A DNA stretch of 64,000 nucleotides. Origin: Pseudoscleropodium purum (taxonomy: Eukaryota; Streptophyta; Bryopsida; Hypnales; Brachytheciaceae). Positions 46,628 through 57,399 of this stretch are shown here, one piece after another. The stretch covers positions 29,192,243-29,256,242 of the forward strand of contig OZ017796.1 in NCBI GenBank assembly GCA_963969395.1, in the 5' to 3' direction. Below the pieces are notes generated by a model, which did no database searches, was not told the DNA's origin, and was given only the letters and a program-made list of their open reading frames with translations. Each line of letters opens with the position of its first letter. The stretch's first letter is position 1. A program made the translations under genes and the position numbers.

Positions 46628-47520
46628 ATGATGCTAAAGCCAAAAAAGTCCAATAGATGATTCGATTGTTCACTGTAGAAACAAAGAATGCATCAATTGG
46701 TTCATTAATCCTAGCATTTTTATGACTACCTTAGTGAGGATGCCGTGTCCTTCAAGGGTTAATAAATGACACTAACACACGTATTGTCCAATTCCTCCAA
46801 CACTAAGCTACATTCCATAGGTGCGATGAAGCCACACTCCACGCCTCCTCCAATAAGATAAAAAAACACTCCTTACTAAAACTCCTCCCTAGAGATGAGC
46901 TTTGGACTTGTCGAGACTAAACGATGCTAAGGCCAAAAAACATCCAACGGATGACTTGACTATTCACTCTAGAAACAAAGAATACATCAATTGGTTCATT
47001 AATCCTAGCATTTTTATGACTACCTTAGTGAAGATGCCGTGTCCTTCAAGGGTTAATCAACGACACTAACACACGTATTGTCCAATTCCTCCAACCTAAG
47101 TTACATTCCATAGGTGCGATGAAGCCACACTCCACGCCTCCCCCAATAAGATAAAGAAAAACTCCTTCTTACTAAAACTCCTCCCTAGAGATGAGCTTTG
47201 GACTTGTCGAGACTAAACGGTGCTGAGGCCCAAAAACGTCCAATGGATGATTTGACTATTCACTCTAGAAACAAAGAATACATCAATTGGTTCATTAATC
47301 AAAGCGTTTTTTTTTATGACTACCTTAGTCGGGATGCCGCATCCTTCAAGGGTTATTAAAGGACAACACTGATACATGTACTACTACTGGCGAATTCCCC
47401 AGCCTAAGTGAAACTTAAGTGTGTTCCCTAGGCGTGACGAAGCGGCACTCCATGCCTCCCCCAATAAAGATAAACCAGTCCCCTCCCCTCCTACTAAAAC
47501 TCCTCCCAAAGGACCAGCTC
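46628..47520. repeat. Tandem array, three units of ~295 bp
   Basis: Units begin near 46629, 46923 and 47219 (GATGCTAAAGCCAAAAAA, GATGCTAAGGCCAAAAAA, GGTGCTGAGGCCCAAAAA). Units 1 and 2 are about 94 percent identical by eye, unit 3 less. Each contains AACAAAGAAT(G/A)CATCAATTGG, TATGACTACCTTAGT, GTGTCCTTCAAGGGTTA, GGTGCGATGAAGCCACACTC and GAGATGAGCTTTGGAC. A partial copy lies at about 60510-60615. No coding frame runs through the unit. Confidence 0.9.
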
Positions 47521-48200
47521 CACCGGCCCCTCAGTCGGTCCCTTTGTTTCCCTTTTTTTTTCTTCTTTTTTTTCTTTCCTTTTCATTTGGTGGTATCCCG
47601 TACCACACACATATGAGTGCCTGCTTGCGCCTCCCTTTGTTTTCTTCCATGAGACAAATGACAAACAAGCCGTTCCAACGCCTCAATTGTTTGGAAAAGA
47701 AGAAACAAAAGGCAAGCAGGCCAGGTCCACCCTCACTCCAGTTGAGACAGGACTGGGACAACTGAGCCACAACAACTGGGACAACTGGGGACGGACAGAC
47801 GGACCGAGTGACTGGGCTTGACTATCCTGCAACCAATCATGCAGCAGATAACTTAATGAGAAGACCAATAGGAGACGATAAAGGGGTGGCGTAATTCGAC
47901 GAGCCTTTGGAATGGAGCTTTTTCATGGGAATGAATGCCACGAAGCAAATTGGCATGGCAAGGACATAGTACGGCAAAAATACCTCATTTGGTGGACGTA
48001 AGATGGAAAGGGGATGGAGTGCAATCCAATCTTCTATGTCGTGGGAAAAGGGAGAGGCTTGGGAATTTGGTTTAAGAAAGAACTAACATGTAAGTTAAGT
48101 TAGTCTCTTTCAATTCAAAGGCGCTTTGGGAGAGATGGCGAGAGAAAGAAGGACTGGGGATATTTTGGAGGGCAATATAGCATATAGGAGAATCACTCAT
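47521..48200. other. GC-richer island 4, no gene proven
   Basis: Contains polypyrimidine TTTTTTTTCTTCTTTTTTTT, GGACGGACAGACGGACCGAG (47790-47809) and TAAGTTAAGTTAG (48084). Open frames on both strands (47421-47765, 47531-47770) have no known domain. Confidence 0.35.
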
Positions 48201-48213
48201 AGTTCTCTTTTTA

Positions 48214-48369
48214 AGGTAACCTATCCTATTTTAGGTTGTATGGGAGCAAGCCCATTTTGGGCTAATATATGTTAGTGGTATACATTCAAGTTTTGAAATG
48301 TACACCACTAATATAAATTAGCCCACAATGAGCTTGTCCCCACTTGATTTGGAATGAGGGAGGTTACCT
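48214..48369. mobile_element. Stowaway-like MITE, copy 2
   Basis: Flanked by TA (48212-48213 and 48370-48371), with ends AGGTAACCT and GGTTACCT. The two ~75-bp arms pair along their length (GCCCATTTTGGGCTAATATA with TATAAATTAGCCCACAATG; TTAGTGGTATACATTCAA with GAAATGTACACCACTAA). 156 bp. TA target and palindromic form fit Tc1/mariner-type MITEs, but the TIR is not the classic Stowaway CTCCCTCC. Confidence 0.7.
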
Positions 48370-48373
48370 TATA

Positions 48374-49002
48374 TTGGAAGGAGTGAGACAAAGCAATTGG
48401 GATGTAGATTGTACTATCCAAAATAAATTTTTAAAAAATTAGAGAAAACTACTAACTTTGATTCTTTTTTGAATTAGTGTTACTCATAGAGTCTATTCCT
48501 TTAATCACTAAGGAACAAACAAGATTTTGGGCAACTTACATAGCAATTTTGGGCAATTCACTCTAAGAATAGAAATATTTAGAATTGATACTTTGAAGAA
48601 TTTCTTGGATGTCATAATGGAGAGTATCTTATTGCTTCACCAAAAAGTTTACAATTTACCCATGAAGATTTATAGAGATGGGGGGAAATGCCATTTATGA
48701 TGGATGGAAGGTAGTATGGACATGGTTATTTACACTAAAGCAAAATTTGTATTATAATGCCTGAAGGCGCTTGAGTAGGTTCTTGCCTCAAATTTAGACT
48801 AGGGTACTTTTCTGACATTCTTTTAGACTCATAATTTCATCACAGTTTTCAAGAAAGCGATCACAAGTAAGGCTACCGACACATTAATTATAGAAAATTC
48901 AACATTGAATTCAAAGAAATTTAAATATTTGACATCATAGAGCATGAAAAGCCCCTTGATACACGGAAGATGCTCATCGAGCCCTACACTTGATGAATGG
49001 TA
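48374..49002. other. Intergenic DNA, no gene recognised
   Basis: No element ends or coding signal. Confidence 0.45.
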
Positions 49003-49020
49003 AGTTGAGAAGAGAATCTC

Positions 49021-49070
49021 TTTATATACATTTGGGGTGGTAGGAGGTACAACAATCCATGTGGGATATG
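49021..49070 (-). promoter_or_regulatory. USE/TATA-like module, copy D
   Basis: On the minus strand ATCCCACATGG starts at 49067 (10 of 11 to the plant USE consensus), with TATATAAA starting at 49028, 39 nt away. It points outward from the hairpin. Confidence 0.4.
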
Positions 49071-49540
49071 TAAATTAAAATTAGTAAGAGCTCAACCACT
49101 CATAGTTAAGTGAAAAGTAGGAAATGAGTTCAAAGTAAAATTTCAAACCTCATTTTGGCATTGTAAAATACTTTTTTTCATGAAACTTTGAACTAGAAAA
49201 AGTTATTATATCAAGCTAAATTTCATCTCCAAAAATCTGTTTTAGATTTTGAGTCTCCAATCAAAAGTTATGGACAAACTTTAGAGTGGTAGGAGATACA
49301 ACAATTCATGTGGAATATGTAAATTAGAGTTTGTTCATAACTTTTGATTGGAGACTTGGAATCTAAAGCGGATTTTTTGAGATGAAAGTTAACTTGGTTT
49401 CCCACCTTTTTTTAATTCAAAATTTCTTGAAAAAGATTATTTTACTATGCCGAAATGAGGTTTGAAATTTTATTTTGAACTCATTTCCTACTTTTAACTT
49501 AACTATGAGTGGTTGAGCTCCTATTAATTTTAATTTACAT

Positions 49541-49586
49541 ATCCCACATGAGTTGTTTTACCTCCTACCACTTCTCTTGTATAAAG
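49541..49586 (+). promoter_or_regulatory. USE/TATA-like module, copy F
   Basis: ATCCCACATGA starts at 49541 and TATAAAG at 49580, 39 nt apart, pointing outward from the right arm. A 75-codon frame starts 73 nt downstream (49653-49880), with no known domain. Confidence 0.4.
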
Positions 49587-49606
49587 ATTTTCAATCTCTT
49601 GTATTT

Positions 49607-50465
49607 CATCAAAAGTCCACATATGAGATAAGCTTCTAGAGATTCAATTAAATTGAATGCTAAGTATTTCGAATTCATTGAAATTAACATTGAGTTATCT
49701 ATAATTAGTTTGTTGGTTACATCTTACTTCTACCACTTCCTTGTATATTGTGATGACTTTATGAGGTCAAAGAAAGGTCATAGAAGTACCAACAATGTCA
49801 GAGAAGTACACTTGTTTGAATTTAAGAATACAACTTGCGATGAATTGATCAAGCTTGCCAAAACTACATATTTGAAGTGATTTTTCTTCTTCTTCTATAG
49901 TAAGTCGAAACCTAGAAATTCACATTTTGAAGAGATTGTTGTATATGCAAGCCATAAATGATAGAAAAAAGGATTTTGTATGAGTTTTCTTGAGCCTAGT
50001 TTCCTAATGGAATTTTTCTTACATGTTCCCCAATTTGAAATGTTACAAATTTTTTGAACACATGGCCAACTTTGTCACCAAAAAAAATCAGAAAATCAGA
50101 ATTCACTTGGATAAAAACCTTTCTAAATCAAAATTGCACAAAATTTGGATGCCTCCAAAAATATTTTTTCAACCACCATGTCTTACAAGAAGATGCAATA
50201 AGATTTCATTCATCATTGTGGGAGGGCCTTTGCTATCAAATTAGTCCATTTTGAGTGTTTTTTTGGTGAAATATAGTCAAAAAACTTTAGGGATTAATCC
50301 CTAAAGTGTTCTTAGCTTTTCAAAAGTTTGAATGGGATGTCATAGTGAGAATATAGAGAATTTTTTTTTTAATTCTTATTGGAGATGTAGGATTATAATA
50401 CCTATTCAAAAATTGTTTTTAGAAGGATCAATACTCAATTGTTCTTCCTCCCTCAAGGGTTTCTT
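49607..50465. other. AT-rich DNA ending in a head-to-head TTAA junction
   Basis: At 50286-50306, CTTTAGGGA-TTAA-TCCCTAAAG places two TTAA-family ends back to back. The left ~50 bases (GAGTGTTTTTTTGGTGAAA) match the end of the main TTAA-flanked family; the rest is not recognised. Confidence 0.45.
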
Positions 50466-50469
50466 TTAA

Positions 50470-50975
50470 CCCCTAAACATCCAAACTACATTTTTGGCAA
50501 AATAGAAATTTTGGGTACCTCATTGCAAATGGATTTTTTATTTATTTTTTGCTGAAATTTTAATACAACATGTGCCCAAGTAGTAGCTTTACAACCCAAC
50601 GATTTTCATAATTTTTGACTTCATGGTTAAAAATTTATTGTACGATTTGTCCTTTTCATTGCTCGATGGGCAATTTGAGCAGCAAAAATAACTTATGTAA
50701 AAATCATTTTTTTTGAATTAAAATTTGAAATTGGTTCTCTTGATTTATACATACTTGGAAAGCTTTGAATCATTCCATTTTGATCAATGAGTCAAAAGTT
50801 ATGAGGAATTTTAGTTTGTGGAAGTTTGTGGGTTGTTATTGAATCTCTAGTCTAAAACAAACTTTGAAGTCCTTTATTTAACTCAATTTTCAATATTTTG
50901 GGGAAAAAATAACGACATTGGGTGTAGAATGTTTATTACAATATTACAACCATTAGGATTGGCATTTTTTAATTA
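50470..50975 (+). mobile_element. Second TTAA-associated repeat family, copy b
   Basis: Begins after TTAA (50466-50469) with CCCCTAAACATCC. It continues AATTTTTGACTTCATGGTT, TTGAATCATTCCATTTTGAT, AGTTATGAGGAATTTTAG and AACCATTAGGATTGGCATTT. It is collinear with 52641-53122 and, inverted, with 7868-8444. The right boundary is unclear. Confidence 0.6.
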
Positions 50976-52636
50976 CATAAATAAATTGTTAATAATTTAA
51001 TATTTTCAAATCTAATTTTGGGAGGTAAAAAATAAATTAGATTTGGTTTTTTACATAATAAAATTAGAGTGTATGCCACAAACATATCATACAAATCTTT
51101 TGTGAAGGTACAATTTGATACAAAATCATATTAATTGCATGAATTGAGTCCATAAATTAAATTTAGGGACATGAAGCCCAACTTCATCATTGTGCATGAT
51201 TGTCATTCTCTCTATTCAATTTTTGTAAAATATGCAAAGACCTCTATTTACTAACGTCCAAAAAATGGTGGCTACTTTGCTTCATTGCATCTCCTTAATT
51301 GCAACTAAAATTTATGAAATCTCCATCTTCATCTCTCACTTGCTTGTAATTGACATTCCATACCTTCTCCTATTTAGAATTTTTATAGTATTAACAAGAC
51401 ACAAAGCTTTATAGCCATGGCAACAACAAATGAGGGTGTACTTACAAGATCTAGTAAAAAAATAGCACAATGGGTGATCCATGTCTCTCAAGTAGCAGAT
51501 GAGATCCAACCCTAGGGTGGGGATCTTAGCACTTCTAGTGTAGAAGTGCCAAATGCCATTGCATTGCAAGTGGATGCCCTCCATTCACAATTTTTTGTAT
51601 ATGGTACTTTACTTTGGCCTAAGCATCTTATTTTTCAAATTTCAAGTATTTTTACTATAGACAATTAACAAAGTGCAAGGGTGTAGAGAAAGCAATTCAC
51701 AAAAGAGCACTTAAATTTATTAAATTGTTGTGGGAGGATGAAGAAGACACTTGTTCTACTTTGCAAAGAAATGCCTCCAAAGAAGCATGCACCAAGATAT
51801 AAAGGAAAAGGGGTAAGGATTTCTCTTTATTTTTTGGCATACCTTGCACTTCTTTTGAACAATCACTTGAAATTTTAATAGAAAAATTAATTAATATAAA
51901 TTTGTAATGCTTGACATTGAAATGATTTATCATGTCATATTTTATATTAATAGGATTTTGAGGAGAAGAAAGGTTGGATCTTGAGTCCAAAGGGGAATTG
52001 TTGCATCTTTGTTTTAGTAGAAGTTGTGTAGGCTTTTTGAATATTCATACATTGAGGTTTTTAAGCCTTAATCTTTAAAGTTCCTTGGATCAAAAATTAG
52101 AAAATATTCCCTAAATTGTCAAAAATAACACTTTTTATAAATAGGTTTGCTAACCAAAATTTATCCACTTTTTAAAATTTGGAACTAGAAGATCTTATTT
52201 TTGACTAGTACAAAGGTTTTGCCTAAAAAAATTAGGATCTAAAAGGAATGTATGAGTGAAGTATGACTAAGCAAATAGAAACATGATAATATTCTAAAGG
52301 ATTGTTTGAGCTTTTAATAATGTAGCATTGTCAAGCCACTTCAAGTTGTATAAGTCAAATTTTATGGTGTAAAAAAATTTAAAAACTTAAAATTTGAATA
52401 GAGCCTCGAGTTTAAAATTAGTATCAATGCAAGTTTCAAAGCAAAATAATGCTTTGCTCCACCTACACAAAATTGGAGGTCAAAAAAATTTAAACAAATT
52501 GATTGATCTCTATTTAAAAAAAGATTAGATTCCCTTAGAAGGTCACTTAATGTTTGACCCTCAAAAAAATGAGAGAAAAAAACAAAATCAAATACTTCAT
52601 TGTGCATGCCCAAAATATCCTAAAACCATTTTAGAT
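50976..52636. other. AT-rich intergenic DNA, no gene recognised
   Basis: Short frames only (51336-51584, 51697-51990, 52362-52613, all minus), without known motifs. Confidence 0.45.
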
Positions 52637-52640
52637 TTAA

Positions 52641-53122
52641 CCCCTAAAGGACCAAATTGTATTTTTTGGGAAAAATCGCAATTCTTATTTTTTTTTCTTT
52701 GAAATTTTCACACATGTAATAAAGTTTTTTTTCAAGGCCTGATAATTTTCATAATTTTTGACTACATGGTTGAAAAGTTATGTACAATATGTAGTTTTTT
52801 TCTAACAAGGCAAACTAGGCAAATAAATAAAAAATTATTTCTTATAAAACAAAAATTTTAAGCTGGTTTTAAAGATTTATGCATAAGTTTAAAGTTTTGA
52901 ATCATTCCATTTTAATTAATGAGATGAAAGTTATGAGGAGTTTTAGTTTGTGAGGAGTTTTAGTTTGTGAGTAGTTATAGATTCTTGACTATGAAATAAA
53001 CTTTGAAGTCTTTTATTTAAACCAATTTTCAATATTTTTGGAAAAAAATTAAATCCTAAGATATAAATTATTTATTACAACATTGCAACCATTGGAATTG
53101 GCATTTTTCAATTTTGTAATTG
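52641..53122 (+). mobile_element. Second TTAA-associated repeat family, copy c
   Basis: Begins after TTAA (52637-52640) with CCCCTAAAGGACCAAATTG and runs collinear with 50470-50975 (AATTTTTGACTACATGGTTG, TTGAATCATTCCATTTTAAT, GTTATGAGGAGTTTTAG, duplicated GTGAGGAGTTTTAGTTT). This copy shows that the terminal CCCCTAAAGGACCAA is shared between the two families. Confidence 0.65.
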
Positions 53123-53689
53123 AAACCTTACTCCCTCTACCCCTCTAAAAACATTAAAATTAGGCACAATTTGTGTCCATTTCTTAATTTTGCCCATTGA
53201 CTAAATATTGGTGGTATAGAATGCCCTTATGGGGGCAAGTGGCAAGTGATCTCGGAGCATTCCTCTCCTAGCAAGCTTGTCCTTGTCTATATGAGGCGCC
53301 TTGTACTTGTTTCTTCTTCAAACAATCGTGTTGACAATGGATTTGGTAACTACTTTGGTGCTATGAAGATTGTCCATGAAGGGGTATAGGTTTCCTTGTT
53401 GGGGGTATTTAGGTTGGAAGTAGATATTTCTAGAATCCTATTGTTACCACCAAGCTTTAAATAATCAAGAATAACAAACTAATAGTATTTACAAATGATG
53501 CTCAAATATAATACTATTTGCATGGATTTCCAATGCCTAATAATGAGTCCAAGCTAGAGATTTTGCATAGATCTAGGGGATGGTTTGTTGGTTTTTGAAT
53601 GCACATATCGTTGGCTTAAAGATTAAAAATATAACTAATCCCTGATGAAGAAGGTTTTTGGTGGTTTTCAAAAGGATCAAGGGTGTAAC
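53123..53689. other. Intergenic DNA, no gene recognised
   Basis: Slightly less AT-biased between 53210 and 53420; no coding frame of note. Confidence 0.4.
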
Positions 53690-54350
53690 AATTTAGTATT
53701 TTGAATCATTCTCTACTTCTTTCTACTTACTGTTAAAATCACACATAATTTGCATTTTTAATACAAGGAGATAATACTTTAAGAACTTGTATTTGTTGCA
53801 TATTCAAAAAACTATATATGAAAATGTGTGGAAGAAATTTCTTGAACATTGCCCCTATAGATTGCAAGATATATTTGTTTGAAATAAAAGAAATGTTTTT
53901 ATGTGCACCTTCTTATGCTAGAATATAAGACTTGGATCTACCTAATTTAATTTTGCAATCTATACTTTGAAGTTAAAATTGATTATACTAAATAATTGAG
54001 TTGAGGATTTAAAATTTTTTATTTTATTATTTTTAATAATTTATTATTTATAATTAGAAACAAATTCAAAATAGAAAGATTAATTAAGATGGAATTTAAA
54101 TACACAGATTCCATTAGTCAAATTGTTCTAGCAAATCAATCAATTCCTTCATATCTTCATTTTCTTTTTTCAAAACTTCACTATTTGAATTTTGATGACT
54201 AACTTTTGTTCCTAAACACCAATTGAAATAATTGTTATTTATATATAACTAATTTTTTTTGAAATTCAAATAATATATCGCAAATTGAGATAGTGAAAAA
54301 CAACCCAAACTTTCAAGTGTAATGAAGGGACAATTAGGACTTTGTGGATT
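53690..54350 (+). repeat. Fragment of the TTAA-flanked family
   Basis: Shares GTGTGGAAGAAATTTCTTG, GATTGCAAGATAT, AAATTGTTCTAGCAAATCA, ACTTTTGTTCCTAAACACC and GAAGGGACAATTAGGACTTT with copies 2 and 5. The ends are eroded (GTGGATTAAAT). Confidence 0.5.
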
Positions 54351-57300
54351 AAATCTCCAAGGTCCCTATCATAGTTTGGTAAAAGTCATGTGATATTGAT
54401 TTGAATTTATAATTATTTCATAACCCAAGCTTTCAATCTAAATTTTCATACTTTGTTTTAGATACATCCATCCTTCTATAATGTCACCCCTATCTAATAT
54501 CATAGCATTTAATCTTCAACACCCCTATAGAATAACCATATTTATTCAAGACTAATTTTTTATTCTTAAACCGGGTCATTAAATTGGTAACTAAAGCACA
54601 GGTCTTGGGCTTCTAAAACCTCTCATAATAAAAAATGTTCCTAGTCTAATATATTACTAAAATTTCAAATTATTTTGTATTTTGTATTTTAACTAAAAGA
54701 ATTGAATCAAGTTTGAAAATATTACAAACTCCAATGGAAATTGACATCATCGCTTGCAAATATGAAGTCGAAATATTCTTATACAAATGTTGCTTTAGAA
54801 ACAACCAAATGCTATAAACGCTCGATGACTTGTCTTAATTTAATTGCACATAAATTATATATACATATATATAAAAGTCTTACATAAACACCTTTGTAAA
54901 AAAATCCTATATTTAGACTTTATGGTATTTGTTTTTTTGTAGTGAATTATTGAATCTAAACTTAATAGAGAACACTTATTTGTGCTATCTTTAAATTGGA
55001 CATGAAGATTATTCATTAATAAGATTCATGTTATGTGTAATTCTAAAAAATATGCTAATAAGTGTGCATTACAATAAACCATAAAGGTAAAAAGTTGATA
55101 GTCAATGATTAGTGGGAAACCTAAAAAACTAATTATCATTAGAAGATTTTTGGGGCCTCCGGATGCCTGCGGGTTATCACAGCCTACGAACACAAGGAAC
55201 AGGTTCGGCACAACAATCTAACGTGGCCAAGACCCTGCCACGTCATTGACCAATTTTTAATTTTTTTAATTTTTTTTACATTTGGAGACTAATGTTTTCT
55301 TGTTTTTTTTTATGAAAAAGAAAATTCTGATAGCAAGCTGTTCCCCTCACTGCGGGGAAGAGCTATAGAAGAACAAGCCCAAAACAAGCTTCTAGACCCC
55401 CTAAAACTCTTCCAATGGATGCAACAAGTTCACACATTGTGGCATTGAGGAGTTATTGAAAGTTAATGCATCTTCCAAATGCTTCTATTTTTTCAATTCC
55501 TATAAATTAAAAAATAAATAAATTTAAAGCTTGCTTTAGAAGATAAGTGAGTTACTTCAATATCTGTGCTAATTTTAATTCAACTAACTTTGGCATGATT
55601 GAATACTTTCTTCTCATCAATCTCACAAATCCTTATATACGTCGACATGTAATGGTTGAAAATTGAATAATTCAGTGTGTGCAACATGCCCAAATAATGG
55701 ATCGTAAAATTTGTTGTATATTTCAAAAGTACCAACCTAATAATAATTCCTAATTTAAATGTTTAATCAATTAATTGATAGGTGTGGACTAATAAAATAA
55801 AGATTTTTGTTTGCATTCTATTCATGTAATTTTATAGTCAATTTAATGTTAAAATTGCATTTGCTTTAGTTTTCAAATTCCTCGAATATAAATACAAACA
55901 AAAATGATGAAATGACAATGTTGATTCTATACCATTTTGGCACCCATTCAATGGTGCTTTAGTTTATACACATCAATTAACTAAAAGTCACTAAACTTAT
56001 CATATTAATATTCAAAATATTCATAAATCAATGGATAGAAACTTTTGTGACATAGGATCTCAACTTCTAAACATCACAATTTCAAAAATACACTAAAAAA
56101 GGTTAAATGAATGGATTTGTACTTCACACCAAATTCTTAGAAAAATTCTTGAGTATGGAATATTAAATTTATAGAATTCTTTTTTAAGGGAGCCCATTAC
56201 GATTTGGCTTTAAGTCATTGAATTAAGTTGTAATTTTCTTCTAGTCCAAAGCCCATGAATAAAGTTTGACATTTTTTTATTTTGATTAAATAAAAAGATT
56301 GTAAGGTACCCAAAATAGATATTTGAGTTCACAATAAAGTTTGAGTAATGGGCATCTAATTTTTGAACGTGAAGTCCTTTAGGAATTAAAGCAAAAAAAT
56401 TAGATTCTTGAAATGAAGTCTAAGTCCTTTGATCCATGTTATATATGTTGTTTGAGTTAATTCAATTAGCACGAAAAGTGTGAATAGTGTGAGACCTTTT
56501 TACACAAATTGAATGAATATGGATGCATGTGATCTAATGAGGTTGATCATTGATGGAAACACGTGAAGTAAATAAGAAATCAATGATATAGACAACAACT
56601 CAATTTTCCACATTATTTTTTGAGTACATGTAGAAAATTGAGCTCAAGTAGACCTATGATCCAACTTATGTAGCAGTAGGTGCATTTTTTTATCTCTACA
56701 ATAATCTCAAAAGTCATCCATTAACCATTTTTGGTTGTCACGGTGTTATAAGAGTAAACGAAAATATCTTGCAATTTAGGTAGTCAAAGTTTATGAAAAA
56801 AAAGAGATTCTTATACTATCTTAAATATGTTCTCATACTACCTAGTGCAAGATCCCATAGTTAGGGTTTTGAGTGTCTTACGACAGAAAAAAGAAGAAAA
56901 AAAAAGGCTGTGATCTTCAAGGGATTAAAGTCCTTAAAATCTTTAAAAAATTCAACTTCCAAATTTGCAAATATGTGGAAATCAAAATGAAAAAAATATT
57001 ACATTTTTTTTTCATTTATATTTTGTCAATTTCTTCATCCATCCATACACCTGTTAGCTTGGATGAAAAGCCATGGCACCCAAGTGTCGAGACCATAAGC
57101 CAGGCAAAAAAGAAGGATCTCAGAACCTAACTTAGTGCGGCAAAGTTTCAATTGGCTTAAGGTAGTCCAACATCCTGAGAGTCACAAAGGAATGTCGTGC
57201 GCCACTTGCCCCTGATACAAAGCACCCTATAAATAGAAAATGGAATCTATCAAACTGTCAAAACTACCGAAAAAGGCTGATGTAAGTTAAAATACACCAG

Positions 57301-57399
57301 TTTAAAAAAACATAAACTGTTTCCCAACTCTCCCAACTCTCCCAACTCCTCCAACTCCCAACTTTTTTTTTAAAGTAATAAAAAGCTAAAAAAGTAAAG
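54351..57399. other. AT-rich intergenic DNA with possible repeat fragments
   Basis: 55290-55400 resembles a LINE 3' end on the minus strand (TTTTCTTTTTCATAAAAAAA) but without a target duplication. 56755-56890 matches the TTAA-flanked family (ATCTTGCAATTTAGGTAGTC, GTGCAAGATCCCATAGTTAG). No gene is recognised. A CTCCCAACT tandem run lies at 57325-57362. Confidence 0.4.

Larger units (their letters stand above)
49003..49606. repeat. Long inverted repeat (two ~283-bp arms, 39-bp loop)
   Basis: The left arm 49003-49285 is the complement of 49325-49606 along its length (for example GAGCTCAACCACTCATAGTTAA with TTAACTATGAGTGGTTGAGCTC). By eye identity is about 80-85 percent. The loop (49286-49324) is itself a third copy of the outer module (GTGGTAGGAGATACAACAAT), so the structure arose by duplication plus inversion. 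It is related to 2192-2365. A transcript would fold into a long hairpin. Confidence 0.9.

Noticed and set aside
55290..55400. Fourth LINE tail
   Set aside because: The A-rich end looks right, but no target duplication or match to the other tails was found.
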